Shown here piece after piece: positions 8,747 to 17,896 of a stretch of 51,599 bases of DNA (position 1 is its first letter; each line of letters starts with the position of its first letter). This stretch comes from an uncultured Lachnospiraceae bacterium. Its GTDB lineage: Bacteria; Bacillota; Clostridia; Lachnospirales; Lachnospiraceae. Both the position numbers and the translations under genes were made by a program. The DNA lies in assembly GCA_944380065.1 (NCBI GenBank), contig CALWGM010000079.1, positions 1 to 51,599 of the forward strand. Reading direction: 5' to 3'. The notes beneath the pieces were generated by a model that did not search any database, was not told the DNA's origin, and was given only the letters and a program-made list of their open reading frames with translations.

Positions 8747-9925
8747 GTGAAATTGCGGATGAAAAGACTGCAGGCAGTTTTGCTGGCGGGGATACTGGTC
8801 TGTTCGGCAGCCGGACTTGCCGGCTGTGGAAAGGAAGAAGCAGGGGAGGTTTCCGGTAAAACGCAGTCTGCCATGGAAGAAGACGGGAGCCCGGAGGCTG
8901 GCGAGCAGCAGGAGGACAGCCTGCCGGAGACAGATCCGGTGGAGGCGGCCGATGTGACAGCAAAGCCGGAGGTGAAAACGCTGACCATCACGGCTACCGG
9001 GGACTGTACGCTGGGGAAGACGCAGGATCAGAGCTACGACGGTTCCTTCAACGCCTATTACGATTCCTACGGACCGGATTACTTTTTTGAGAATGTGCGG
9101 GAGGTTTTTTCGCAGGATGACCTGACGGTAATCAATCTGGAATGTGTGCTCACCACTTCTGATGACCGTGTGGAAAAGACGTTTAATCTGAAAGGCGAAC
9201 CGGAATACGTCAGCATTCTCACCGGAAGCTCCGTGGAGGCCTGTTCGCTGGGAAATAACCATACCTACGATTACGGGGAAAGCGGATTCCAGGAGACGAA
9301 ACAGGTATTGGAAGAGGCGGGGATCACTTATGCCTACACACAGCAGCCCGGGATGTATACCACGGCAGACGGCGTGAAGGTGGGCATTGTGTCCGCCGGG
9401 CTGCTTTCCCAGTCGGCAGAAAGACTGGATATGCTCAAAGAAAGTATCCGCAGCTTCCGTGAGGAGGGGGCGGATGTGGTGATTGCCTGCTGCCACTGGG
9501 GGATTGAGAAAGAGTACTATCCCAATGACTACCAGCAGACGACCGCCCATGAGCTGATCGACGCCGGGGCTGACCTGGTGATCGGCAATCATCCCCATGT
9601 ACTGCAGGGGGTGGAGGAATACAACGGGAAGCTGATCCTCTACAGCCTGGGAAATTTCAGCTTCGGCGGAAACAAGAACCCTTCGGATAAGGATACCATG
9701 ATGTTCCAGCAGACCTTCACCATCGAAGACGGGGAGGTAAAGACGGATCCGATTGACGCAAGGATCATTCCCTGCCGGTTGAGTTCTGCCAGCGGGTACA
9801 ATGATTTCCAGCCGCAGATTGCTTCCGGGGATACCAAGCAGCGCATCATCGATCAGGTGAATGCATATTCTGCGCCGTACAGTGAAGTGTCCTTTGATTC
9901 GGAAGGAATTTTGCAGATACCGTAA
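8747..9925 (+). CDS. CapA-family metallophosphatase-like lipoprotein
   Basis: 392 residues from GTG 8747 with GAGGGGGAG upstream. A lipoprotein signal peptide ends in the lipobox LAGC (Cys27), followed by an acidic, Ser/Pro/Glu-rich tether of about 45 residues. The rest is a PGA_cap/CapA domain: ATGDCTLGKT (metal site), VINLECVLTT, CSLGNNHTYDYGESGF, ACCHWGIEKEY, VIGNHPHVLQG and LYSLGNFSFGG. It should sit on the outer face of the membrane. CapA proteins are named for poly-gamma-glutamate export, but no capB/capC/capE homologues are nearby, so that role is not supported; a solitary extracellular phosphoesterase-like role is as likely. Confidence 0.85.
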   Translation: MKLRMKRLQAVLLAGILVCSAAGLAGCGKEEAGEVSGKTQSAMEEDGSPEAGEQQEDSLPETDPVEAADVTAKPEVKTLTITATGDCTLGKTQDQSYDGSFNAYYDSYGPDYFFENVREVFSQDDLTVINLECVLTTSDDRVEKTFNLKGEPEYVSILTGSSVEACSLGNNHTYDYGESGFQETKQVLEEAGITYAYTQQPGMYTTADGVKVGIVSAGLLSQSAERLDMLKESIRSFREEGADVVIACCHWGIEKEYYPNDYQQTTAHELIDAGADLVIGNHPHVLQGVEEYNGKLILYSLGNFSFGGNKNPSDKDTMMFQQTFTIEDGEVKTDPIDARIIPCRLSSASGYNDFQPQIASGDTKQRIIDQVNAYSAPYSEVSFDSEGILQIP

Positions 9926-9932
9926 GATATGG

Positions 9933-9960
9933 TTGCAAGTTTCCTGTTTTATGGTATACT
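9933..9960 (+). promoter_or_regulatory. Sigma-A promoter of the zinc-ribbon membrane protein gene
   Basis: TTGCAA (9933-9938), a 16-bp spacer and TATACT (9955-9960), leaving a leader of about 75 nt before ATG 10042. Confidence 0.65.
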
Positions 9961-10041
9961 TTTGGATGGACAGGGCGCAGGGCGCTGCCTTACTTGTCCT
10001 GTCCGGAAATGAATACGACAGAGCCACAAAGGAGGTTACTT

Positions 10042-10566
10042 ATGTATTGCAGCAATTGTGGAACAGAGCTCAGAGAGGGCGTTGCTTTCTGTCCCACCTG
10101 CGGACAGCCGGTCAATGGAGGCCAGGCAGGCGGCACACAGTCAAACAGTGCGCAGCAGGGAGCAGCTTCGAACCCCGATCCATATACATACGGCGGAGGG
10201 ACACAGAGTTCCGGCCAGACGAATGCGGATCCCTATCAGTACGGCGGCCGGAATTCCTATAACGGCGGGAATGGGTACCAGAAGGATCCCTACCAGTATC
10301 AGCAGCAGCCGCCGCGCCAGGATGTGGATGGATTCGCGATTGCGTCCCTGATCCTTGGTATTATCTCGTTTTTCCTGTTTCCGATCATTGGCGCGATCCT
10401 TGCCATTGTATTCGGCAACAAGTCTATCCGTGAGAATGGCATGAATACCATGGCGCGCGTGGGCAAGATCCTGGGTATCGTTTCCCTGGCGATCTATATT
10501 GTCGTGATCATCATCATGGTGATTGCCTTTACGATGATCGGGGTGGGGAGCCTGTATTATTTTTAA
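10042..10566 (+). CDS. Zinc-ribbon membrane protein with DUF4190-like domain
   Basis: 174 residues from ATG 10042 with AAAGGAGG upstream. The N-terminus is a zinc ribbon (CSNCGTELREGVAFCPTCG). A Gly/Gln/Tyr/Asn-rich linker follows with three imperfect DPYxYGG-type repeats (DPYTYGGG, DPYQYGGR, DPYQYQQQ). The C-terminal part from about residue 97 has two hydrophobic segments (ASLILGIISFFLFPIIGAIL and a final Ile/Val-rich helix) of DUF4190 type. These proteins are common in Clostridia and have no settled function. It precedes apt by 31 bp and may be cotranscribed with it. Confidence 0.75.
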   Translation: MYCSNCGTELREGVAFCPTCGQPVNGGQAGGTQSNSAQQGAASNPDPYTYGGGTQSSGQTNADPYQYGGRNSYNGGNGYQKDPYQYQQQPPRQDVDGFAIASLILGIISFFLFPIIGAILAIVFGNKSIRENGMNTMARVGKILGIVSLAIYIVVIIIMVIAFTMIGVGSLYYF

Positions 10567-10597
10567 GAATATCTGAGTGAAGAAGAGGAGAACTGTT

Positions 10598-11122
10598 ATG
10601 AAAACAGTAGAAGATTATGTGACCAGCATCCCGGATTTCCCGGAACCGGGGATTATTTTCCGTGACATTACTTCCGTGATCCAGGATCCGGAGGGACTGC
10701 AGCTGGCCATCGACGGCATGGAGAAGTTCCTGGACGGCGTGGATTTTGACCTGGTGGCGGGAACGGAGTCCCGCGGGTTTGTGTTCGGGGCGCCGATCGC
10801 CAGGGACATGAAAAAAGGCTTTGTCCTGATCCGCAAGAAGGGCAAGCTTCCGCGGAAAACTATCTGCCAGGAATATGACTTAGAGTATGGCACTTCCGCC
10901 GTGGAGATCCATGTGGATGCGGTGAAACCGGGACAGAAGGTGGTGCTGGTCGATGATCTGATGGCGACGGGAGGTACGATCGAGGCCTCCATTAAAATGA
11001 TCGAACGGCTGGGCGGCCAGGTGGTCAAGGTGATTTTCCTGATGGAGCTGGCCGGGCTGAAGGGCCGGGAGCGCCTGAAGGATTACGATGTTGACTCTGT
11101 GATCATTTATCCCGGCAACTGA
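10598..11122 (+). CDS. apt: Adenine phosphoribosyltransferase
   Basis: 174 residues, full length for Apt. ATG 10598 follows AGAAGAGGAG; an upstream in-frame start at 10577 gives an atypical leader. Family marks are IPDFPEPGIIFRDIT at the N-terminus, GTESRGFVFGAPIA, LIRKKGKLPRKT and the PRPP loop VLVDDLMATGGT. It converts adenine and PRPP to AMP in purine salvage in the cytoplasm. In many Firmicutes apt neighbours relA/recJ; here it does not. Confidence 0.95.
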   Translation: MKTVEDYVTSIPDFPEPGIIFRDITSVIQDPEGLQLAIDGMEKFLDGVDFDLVAGTESRGFVFGAPIARDMKKGFVLIRKKGKLPRKTICQEYDLEYGTSAVEIHVDAVKPGQKVVLVDDLMATGGTIEASIKMIERLGGQVVKVIFLMELAGLKGRERLKDYDVDSVIIYPGN

Positions 11123-11152
11123 TGGAAAGCCATTTCCCGGGGTATTTGTGAA

Positions 11153-11180
11153 GTTATTGTGAACAGGAACAGACAGTATG
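11153..11180 (+). repeat. Short intergenic palindromic element (diverged copy)
   Basis: The stretch GTTATTGTGAAC...CAGTATG resembles elements at 43304-43332 and 50695-50724, which share a GTTnnTGTGAAC left arm and a CAGTA right arm. This is the most diverged copy, its arms pair imperfectly, and it may be coincidental. Confidence 0.3.
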
Positions 11181-11199
11181 GAATCCACTTTACGGATGG

Positions 11200-11208
11200 T
11201 GTTATAAT
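11200..11208 (+). promoter_or_regulatory. Extended -10 promoter upstream of greA
   Basis: TG (11200-11201), one base, then a perfect TATAAT (11203-11208). There is no convincing -35 at the usual distance, as expected for an extended -10 promoter. It gives a leader of about 105 nt before greA. Confidence 0.55.
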
Positions 11209-11320
11209 AGACCCCATGATCCGTCAAGTGGATTTTTACTGTACAGGAGAGTTTTGATTTGTGCTGATCCGCGGGAGGATGTCTTTTCTGGGATCTGACG
11301 GCGCGGCAGGCGGAAAGGGG

Positions 11321-11833
11321 ATGCGGCAGATGTATGACAAGGTGACGCAGAAGGATATTGAGCGCATGGAGGAGGAGATCGAACACCGGAAGTTAGTAGT
11401 GCGCAAAGAGGCGCTGGAGGCGGTCAAGGAGGCCCGCGCCCAGGGGGATCTCAGCGAGAATTTTGAATATAAGGCGGCCAAGCAGTTTAAGAATGAAAAT
11501 GAAAAGCGGATCCGTTATCTGGAGCGGATGATCAAAACCGCAGTTGTGATCTCAGACCAGTCAAAGAGCGATGAGGTGGGGATGAATAACAAGGTGACGC
11601 TGTATTTTGAGGACGATGAGGAAGAGGAAGAGTATACCATCGTCACTACAGTGCGGGCGAATTCCCTTCACCGCTGGATTTCCAACGAATCGCCGCTGGG
11701 GAAAGCGGTGCTGGGACATCGGGTGGGAGACCGTGTTTTTGTAAAAGTCGGGGAAAACGGCGGGTATTATGTAGAGATCCGCGCGATTGAAAATACAGGG
11801 GACGACGGCTCCATTGGCCTGCGGAAGTTCTGA
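11321..11833 (+). CDS. greA: Transcription elongation factor GreA
   Basis: 170 residues from ATG 11321; ATG 11330 is a close alternative with better spacing from GGAAAGGGG. The N-terminal coiled coil (about 5-80) carries the conserved ARAQGDLSENFEYKAAK, including the acidic tip that inserts into the RNA polymerase channel to stimulate cleavage of backtracked RNA. The C-terminal FKBP-like domain includes SPLGKAVLGHRVGDRV. An acidic strand DDEEEEEY in the middle is unusual. It begins a long same-strand run into priA 45 bp later. Confidence 0.88.
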   Translation: MRQMYDKVTQKDIERMEEEIEHRKLVVRKEALEAVKEARAQGDLSENFEYKAAKQFKNENEKRIRYLERMIKTAVVISDQSKSDEVGMNNKVTLYFEDDEEEEEYTIVTTVRANSLHRWISNESPLGKAVLGHRVGDRVFVKVGENGGYYVEIRAIENTGDDGSIGLRKF

Positions 11834-11878
11834 GATCCCGGCGGGAGATCGGAAAAGACAGATGAGAAGGGGGATTCC

Positions 11879-14146
11879 ATGGCAGAATATGCAGATATCA
11901 TCGTGGATATTTCATTAGGGAAGCTGGATCGGACGTTTCAGTACCGGATCCCTCCCGCCCTGACCGGACAGATCCGTCCGGGCGTTTTGGTGGAGGTTCC
12001 ATTCGGAAACGGCAGCAGGAGGATCCGGGGATATGTGGTGGAGGTGACCGGACGGCCTGAGATTGAAGAAAGCCGCATCAAGGAGATCCTGGCGGTTGTG
12101 GACCGCAGCGTTCCCATCGAATCTCAGCTGATCGCCCTGGCAGCCTGGATGAGAGAGAATTTCGGAGGTACGATGAACCAGGCCTTAAAGGCTGTGCTCC
12201 CTGTGAAGGTAAAAACTGCCGGGAAAGAAAAACGTCTGATTTACCTGCTTCTGGATCCGGCGGAAGGCAGAGAACTGCTGCGCCGGCTGGAACAAAAGCA
12301 CCAGACTGCCAGGGCCAGGCTGCTGGGGGCGCTGCTGGAACAGTCGCCGCTTCCCTATGAGACGGTAACCGGGAAGCTGAATGTCACGGCAGCAGTGATC
12401 CGGGCTATGGCGGAAAAACAGGTGATCCGCGTAGAGACGGTGCGGACATACCGCAATCCCCTGGACCGGATGAAAAAACAGGAAAAGAGCGTGGAACTGA
12501 ATCCCGTCCAGCGGCAGATCGCAGATGACATCATTGCCCGCTGGAGGACCGGCGATACAAAGCCCAGCCTGATCCATGGCATCACCGGAAGCGGAAAGAC
12601 GGAAGTATATATGGAACTGATCGCGGCGGCGGTGCGCCGGGGGAAACAGGCGATTGTGCTGATCCCGGAGATCGCGCTGACTTTCCAGACGGTCATGCGT
12701 TTTTACAGCCGTTTTGGGGAACGGGTATCCATCCTGAATTCCCGGATGTCTGCCGGGGAACGCTATGACCAGTTTGAGCGGGCGAAAAACGGGGAGTTAG
12801 ATGTGATGATCGGCCCAAGGTCGGCGCTGTTTTCCCCGTTCCCGGATCTGGGATTCATTATCATTGACGAGGAACACGAGGCGGCCTATAAAAGCGAGAC
12901 GGCGCCCTGTTACCATGCCAGGGAGACGGCGGTTGCCAGGGCCGGGATGTGCGGGGCGATGGTGGTCCTGGGATCGGCGACGCCCTCTGTGGAGAGCTAC
13001 GCCAGAGCAAAATCCGGAATCTACCGGCTGTATGAGATGGGGCAGCGGATCAGTGACCGGCCCCTGCCGACGGTCTATACGGTGGACCTGCGGGAGGAGC
13101 TGAGGCGGGGGAACCGTTCCATCTTAAGCGGCCGGCTGCGGGAACTGATGGAAGACCGGCTGCAGAGGAAGGAACAGATCATGCTGTTTTTAAACCGCCG
13201 GGGCATGGCAGGGTTTGTGTCCTGCCGCAGCTGCGGACATGTGGTGAAATGTCCCCACTGTGATGTGTCCCTGAACCTGCATAATAACGGCAGGCTCATT
13301 TGCCATTACTGCGGCTATTCCATGCCGATGGTGAAGCGGTGTCCGGAATGTGGTTCTCCCTACGTGGGCGGATTTAAGGCGGGCACGCAGAAGATCGAGC
13401 AGTATATCCGGCAGCAGTTCCCGCAGGCGGGTGTGCTGCGGATGGACCTGGATACCACCAGGCAGAAGGACAGCTATGAACAGATCCTGTCTGCTTTTGC
13501 CAACCGGGAAGCAGATATCCTGATCGGAACGCAGATGATCGTAAAGGGGCATGATTTCCCGAACGTCACGCTGGTGGGCGTGCTGGCGGCGGATCTGTCG
13601 CTGCATATCAGCGACTACCGGGCGGCAGAGCGTACCTTCCAGCTGCTGACACAGGCGGCAGGCCGGGCTGGACGAGGAAAACGTCCCGGCGAGGTAGTGA
13701 TCCAGACGTATCAGCCGGAGCACTATGCCATTACTGCGGCGGCGAATCAGGATTATCAGACATTTTATGGACATGAGATGCTGTTTCGGGAGATGATGCA
13801 TTATCCTCCGGTATGGAACCTGCTGGTCATACATATCGCTTCTTCGCAGGAAACACTGGCCAATCAGGCGGCAGATGTGTTACAATACAGAACAGCGGCC
13901 ATGATCCGGCAGAAAGATCCGGGGCATGGCGGCAGGCCGGACGGGGCGCGGATCCAGGTGATCGGGCCTGCGGATGCGGCTGTGGCGAAGGTCAGCGATA
14001 CGTTCCGGAAAATTTTGTATGTCAAGGCTGCGGATTATCAGGATCTGGTATGGATCAAGGATGGGCTGGATCCGGAACTGAGGGAAGACGCCCTGCTGAA
14101 AAAAGTCAGTGTGCAGTTTGATTTTAACCCCATGAATGGTTTTTAG
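11879..14146 (+). CDS. priA: Primosomal replication restart helicase PriA
   Basis: 755 residues, start supported by AAGGGGG. Order: N-terminal 3'-end-binding domain (DRTFQYRIPPAL), winged helix, superfamily 2 helicase core with Walker A HGITGSGKTEVY, DEEHE box and GSATPSVES, then an eight-cysteine zinc module (CRSC, CPHC, CHYC, CPEC; about 442-495), then motifs V/VI (QAAGRAGRG) and the C-terminal domain. PriA reloads the replisome at stalled forks. It heads the conserved Firmicute cluster priA-def-fmt-rsmB-rlmN-stp-prkC-rsgA-rpe-thiN. Confidence 0.96.
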   Translation: MAEYADIIVDISLGKLDRTFQYRIPPALTGQIRPGVLVEVPFGNGSRRIRGYVVEVTGRPEIEESRIKEILAVVDRSVPIESQLIALAAWMRENFGGTMNQALKAVLPVKVKTAGKEKRLIYLLLDPAEGRELLRRLEQKHQTARARLLGALLEQSPLPYETVTGKLNVTAAVIRAMAEKQVIRVETVRTYRNPLDRMKKQEKSVELNPVQRQIADDIIARWRTGDTKPSLIHGITGSGKTEVYMELIAAAVRRGKQAIVLIPEIALTFQTVMRFYSRFGERVSILNSRMSAGERYDQFERAKNGELDVMIGPRSALFSPFPDLGFIIIDEEHEAAYKSETAPCYHARETAVARAGMCGAMVVLGSATPSVESYARAKSGIYRLYEMGQRISDRPLPTVYTVDLREELRRGNRSILSGRLRELMEDRLQRKEQIMLFLNRRGMAGFVSCRSCGHVVKCPHCDVSLNLHNNGRLICHYCGYSMPMVKRCPECGSPYVGGFKAGTQKIEQYIRQQFPQAGVLRMDLDTTRQKDSYEQILSAFANREADILIGTQMIVKGHDFPNVTLVGVLAADLSLHISDYRAAERTFQLLTQAAGRAGRGKRPGEVVIQTYQPEHYAITAAANQDYQTFYGHEMLFREMMHYPPVWNLLVIHIASSQETLANQAADVLQYRTAAMIRQKDPGHGGRPDGARIQVIGPADAAVAKVSDTFRKILYVKAADYQDLVWIKDGLDPELREDALLKKVSVQFDFNPMNGF

Positions 14147-14181
14147 GGGGTTTTATGTGAGTGAAAGGAGTACAGAATACG

Positions 14182-14682
14182 ATGGCATTGAGGACGATTC
14201 GTCTCTTGGGCGACGAGATTTTAACAAAAACATGCAGGGAGGTAAAGAAGATGACGCCCCGCCTGCAGGAACTGATTGACGATATGCTGGAGACCATGTA
14301 CGAGGCAAACGGCGTGGGGCTGGCGGCCCCGCAGGTGGGCGTGCTGCGCCGTATTGTGGTGATCGATGTGGGGGAAGGCCCGCTGGTGATGGTAAACCCG
14401 GTGATCGTGGAAAAATCCGGCGAACAGACCGGGGACGAGGGCTGCCTGAGCTATCCGGGAAAGGCCGGGCAGGTGACGCGCCCGAATTATGTAAAGGCCA
14501 GATATCTGAATGAAGAGATGGAAGAATGCGAGGTGGAGGGCGAGGAGCTTCTTGCCCGCGCCATCTGCCATGAACTGGATCACCTGGACGGCCATATGTA
14601 TGTGGAGTTTGTGGAGGGTGAGATCCATGATGTGGTATATGAAGACCCGGAGGAGACGGACGGCGGGGAGGAAGATAAATGA
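14182..14682 (+). CDS. def: Peptide deformylase
   Basis: 166 residues from ATG 14182 (MALRTIRLLGDEIL), with AAAGGAG 11 bases upstream; GTG 14161 would add a poor leader. All three motifs are present: GVGLAAPQVG, EGCLSYPG (zinc Cys) and HELDHLDG (two zinc His and the catalytic Glu). It removes the formyl group from nascent N-termini, pairing with fmt, which it overlaps by four bases. Confidence 0.95.
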   Translation: MALRTIRLLGDEILTKTCREVKKMTPRLQELIDDMLETMYEANGVGLAAPQVGVLRRIVVIDVGEGPLVMVNPVIVEKSGEQTGDEGCLSYPGKAGQVTRPNYVKARYLNEEMEECEVEGEELLARAICHELDHLDGHMYVEFVEGEIHDVVYEDPEETDGGEEDK

Positions 14683-15611
14683 GGATTATTTTTATGGGTA
14701 CGCCGGATTTTTCCGTCGGTACCTTAGAGGCCCTGATCGGAGCCGGTCACGAGATTGTGCTGGCTGTCACGCAGCCGGATAAGCCCAAAGGACGCGGGAA
14801 ATCCCTGCAGGCGCCCCCGGTAAAGGAGGCTGCGCTGGCACACGGGATCGAGGTTTTCCAGCCCCGGCGGATCCGTGAGGCGCAGAACGTGGAATATCTG
14901 AGGAAATTCCAGCCGGACATCATCGTGGTGGTGGCGTTTGGCCAGATCCTTCCCAGGGAGATCTTAGAGATGCCGCCCTATGGCTGTGTGAACGTGCATG
15001 CGTCCCTGCTGCCGAAATACCGGGGCGCAGCCCCGATTCAGTGGGCGGTGATTGAGGGAGAGAAGGTTTCCGGCGTTACCACCATGCGCATGGACGAAGG
15101 GCTGGATACCGGAGATATGATTATGAAGGAAGAGGTTGTCCTGGATCCGAAGGAGACCGGGGGGAGCCTTTTTGAAAAGCTCAGCCGCACCGGAGCCGCG
15201 CTCTGTGTGAAAACACTGGCTGCCATAGAAGCGGGAACTGCGGTCTATACGCCGCAGGATCATTCCCAGGCGACCAAAGTGGGGCTGATCCACAAACAGT
15301 TTGGGCTGATTGACTGGAAAAAACCGGCAAGGGAGATCGAATGCCTGATCCGCGGTTTAAATCCATGGCCCAGTGCATATACTAAGCTTCATGGGAAGAC
15401 CTTAAAAATCTGGGACGCCGATGTGGCGGACGGGGATTCCCAAAAAGAGGCCGGCGCTGTGGCGGAGGTGACCAGGGACGCAGTTTTTGTGCAGACCGGG
15501 GAAGGCCTCCTGAAACTGAAGGAAGTCCAGCTGGAAGGAAAGCGGCGGATGGCCTGCGACGCGTTCCTGCGGGGATATTCCCTGAAGGACACGGATCAGT
15601 TAGGCGAATAG
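14679..15611 (+). CDS. fmt: Methionyl-tRNA formyltransferase
   Basis: 310 residues, normal length, start overlapping the def stop as ATGA. The formyl-donor domain has MGTPDFSVGTLEALI, AVTQPDKPKGRG and NVHASLLPKYRGAAPIQWA; a C-terminal OB-like domain follows from about 205. It formylates initiator Met-tRNA for translation start and is translationally coupled to def. Confidence 0.95.
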   Translation: MRIIFMGTPDFSVGTLEALIGAGHEIVLAVTQPDKPKGRGKSLQAPPVKEAALAHGIEVFQPRRIREAQNVEYLRKFQPDIIVVVAFGQILPREILEMPPYGCVNVHASLLPKYRGAAPIQWAVIEGEKVSGVTTMRMDEGLDTGDMIMKEEVVLDPKETGGSLFEKLSRTGAALCVKTLAAIEAGTAVYTPQDHSQATKVGLIHKQFGLIDWKKPAREIECLIRGLNPWPSAYTKLHGKTLKIWDADVADGDSQKEAGAVAEVTRDAVFVQTGEGLLKLKEVQLEGKRRMACDAFLRGYSLKDTDQLGE

Positions 15612-15648
15612 AAACGGATTGGAAACAGGAAGGAAAGAAGTAGATTTT

Positions 15649-16371
15649 ATGTATGGTTATGGATATTATCCCCTGTATGGTTTTTGGGACTGGACGTACC
15701 TGCTGGTCATCGTCGGCGCAGTGATCTGCCTGGCGGCCTCCGCGAAAATGCGGGGGACGTTCAACCGTTATTCCCATGTGCGCAGCCGCTCCGGCATGAC
15801 AGGAGCCCAGGCGGCGGAGCGGATTCTTTACAATGCAGGGATCCGCGATGTGAGAGTGATCCATATTCAGGGGAATCTGAGTGATCATTATAACCCGAAA
15901 AATAAGACGCTTGCACTGTCTGACACCGTGTATGGCAGCACTTCGGTGGCAGCGGTGGGCGTTGCCGCCCATGAGTGCGGGCACGCGATCCAGCACCAGT
16001 TGGGGTATGTGCCTCTGCGGGTGCGCGGGGCGATGGTACCGGTCGTCAATATTGGCTCGGGTCTGGCCTGGCCGCTGATTATCATCGGCATTTTGTTCGG
16101 CGGCGGAGGAAACATCCTGGTGACCATCGGGATCTGGATGTTTTCCCTGGCGGTTTTGTTCCAGCTGGTGACGCTTCCGGTGGAGTTCAATGCTTCCCGT
16201 CGGGCGCTGGGCGAGCTGGAACGGACAGGGATCCTGGGGCATGAGGAGCTGAAAAGTACCCGGAAGGTGCTGACTGCGGCAGCCATGACTTATGTGGCCA
16301 GCGCAGCGGCGATCATCCTGCAGCTGCTGCGTCTGATCCTGCTGTTCGGCGGAAACCGCCGTGACGAATAG
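15649..16371 (+). CDS. Membrane zinc metallopeptidase, YugP family
   Basis: 240 residues from ATG 15649 with GGAAGGAAAG upstream. It starts with a Tyr/Gly-rich tip (MYGYGYYPLYG), then a membrane helix (TYLLVIVGAVICLAA), the zinc motif AAHECGHAIQHQLGY (about 112-126), two central helices and a C-terminal helix (AAAIILQLLRLILLFGG). The architecture matches the YugP/Zn_peptidase_2 family, about 225-240 aa; the substrate is unknown. It lies between fmt and rsmB, which are adjacent in B. subtilis, so it is an insertion into an otherwise conserved cluster. Confidence 0.85.
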   Translation: MYGYGYYPLYGFWDWTYLLVIVGAVICLAASAKMRGTFNRYSHVRSRSGMTGAQAAERILYNAGIRDVRVIHIQGNLSDHYNPKNKTLALSDTVYGSTSVAAVGVAAHECGHAIQHQLGYVPLRVRGAMVPVVNIGSGLAWPLIIIGILFGGGGNILVTIGIWMFSLAVLFQLVTLPVEFNASRRALGELERTGILGHEELKSTRKVLTAAAMTYVASAAAIILQLLRLILLFGGNRRDE

Positions 16372-16438
16372 CGGGCCGGCGGGAGAAGGAAGCGGGCGGC
16401 GGTCGGGTCAAAAGGCCGGACGGCTGCGAAAAAGAGGG

Positions 16439-16465
16439 CAACTCCTGGAAACAGGAGTTGTTTTT
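16439..16465 (+). terminator. Intrinsic terminator after the metallopeptidase gene
   Basis: AACTCCTG, loop GAAA and CAGGAGTT form an 8-bp stem followed by GTTTTT. No promoter is obvious before rsmB, so read-through is likely partial. Confidence 0.75.
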
Positions 16466-16495
16466 GAATCAAAGTCCAAGAGAAAGGAAGATAGC

Positions 16496-17815
16496 ATGTC
16501 AGAACAGATCAATCCGAGGAGCCTGGTGCTGGATATCCTGCTGGCGGTGGAACGGGACGGGGAATTTTCCCATATTGCTGTCCGGCAGATGTTAGATAAA
16601 TACCGTTACCTGCCCCATCGGGACCGTGCTTTTATCAAGCGGGTCAGCGAGGGGACCATTGAGCGGCAGATCGAGCTGGATTATATCATCCGCCAGTTTT
16701 CAAAAATCAGGGTGAAAAAGATGAAGCCGGTGATCCGCGCCATCTTAGAGAGCGGGGTGTATCAGCTCTTTTATATGGATGCGGTCCCGGATTCCGCTGT
16801 GTGCAACGAGGCGGTGAAGCTGGCGGTAACGAGGGGGTTCGCGGGATTAAAGGGATTTGTCAACGGCGTCCTGCGCAGCATTGCCAGGAACCGGGAACAG
16901 ATCTGCTGGCCGTCCCCGGATACCGAACCCGTACAGGCAGCATCGGTGCGCTATTCGATGCCGGAATGGCTCACAGAACGTTTTTTCCGGCAATTTGGCC
17001 GGGAGAGGAGCATACATATTTTTGAGTCGTTTTATCAGAAGCACAGCACCTGCGTCCGGGTGGATACGGCGCGCCGGAAGCCGGAAGAAGTGAAAAAATC
17101 CCTGGAGACCCGGGGAATCACAGTGACCCCGGCAGAAGGGATCCCGGAGGCTTTCTGGATCGACGGCTATGATGCCCTGGATGAGATCCCGGAGTTTGAG
17201 GAGGGAATTCTCTATGTCCAGGATATTTCTTCCATGATGGTGGCAAAGACTGCGCTGGAGAATTGTTCCGGGGACGGCCTGTTTGCCCTGGATGTCTGTG
17301 CGGCTCCGGGAGGGAAAAGCATCCATATGGCACAGCTTTTCGGAGAGCGCGGCCGGGTGGAAGCCAGGGATCTGACGGAATATAAGGCGGAGCTGATCGA
17401 AGAAAACCGGGAGCGCTGCGGTGTGGAGAATCTCTGTGTCAGGGTCTGGGACGCCACGGTGTTTGACCCGTCCATGGAAGGGGCGGCAGACTTAGTGATC
17501 GCGGATCTGCCCTGCTCCGGTCTGGGCGTGATCGGCAGCAAGACGGATATCAAGTACCGGGTCACGCCGGAGAAGATCGGTGAGCTGGCGGCGCTGCAGC
17601 GGCAGATTTTATCTGTAGTCTGCCGTTATGTGAAGGACGGCGGGATTCTGATGTACAGTACCTGCACGGTTACGGAGGAGGAAAACCAGGAAAATGTAGC
17701 ATGGTTTTTACAGTCCTGCCCGGAATTTTCGCTGGAAACAGAGCGTCAGTACCTGCCGGACGAGGGCTGCGACGGCTTTTATATCGCAAAGTTAGTGAGA
17801 AAAGCAGCGCTGTGA
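16496..17815 (+). CDS. rsmB: 16S rRNA (cytosine-967-C5)-methyltransferase RsmB
   Basis: 439 residues from ATG 16496 (MSEQINPRSLVLDILLAVE) with AGAAAGGAAG upstream; the open frame continues through the terminator to 16361 but that part is not family-like. An N-terminal NusB-like RNA-binding domain (about 1-140) is followed by the Rossmann methyltransferase: CAAPGGKS (motif I), DLPCSGLG (motif IV Cys) and YSTCTVTEEENQENV (motif VI catalytic Cys). It makes m5C967 in 16S rRNA. rlmN follows after about 80 bp. Confidence 0.93.
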   Translation: MSEQINPRSLVLDILLAVERDGEFSHIAVRQMLDKYRYLPHRDRAFIKRVSEGTIERQIELDYIIRQFSKIRVKKMKPVIRAILESGVYQLFYMDAVPDSAVCNEAVKLAVTRGFAGLKGFVNGVLRSIARNREQICWPSPDTEPVQAASVRYSMPEWLTERFFRQFGRERSIHIFESFYQKHSTCVRVDTARRKPEEVKKSLETRGITVTPAEGIPEAFWIDGYDALDEIPEFEEGILYVQDISSMMVAKTALENCSGDGLFALDVCAAPGGKSIHMAQLFGERGRVEARDLTEYKAELIEENRERCGVENLCVRVWDATVFDPSMEGAADLVIADLPCSGLGVIGSKTDIKYRVTPEKIGELAALQRQILSVVCRYVKDGGILMYSTCTVTEEENQENVAWFLQSCPEFSLETERQYLPDEGCDGFYIAKLVRKAAL

Positions 17816-17896
17816 ACCGGAATGCGGCGCGAAGAATCAGGAAGGATGCAGTGAAAGACCGGCCACAGGGCCGGAGGAATACAGAGAGCAGAGAGA

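Noticed and set aside
8747-9925. Poly-gamma-glutamate capsule locus
   Set aside because: Only a CapA-like lipoprotein is present; no ligase or export partners are adjacent.
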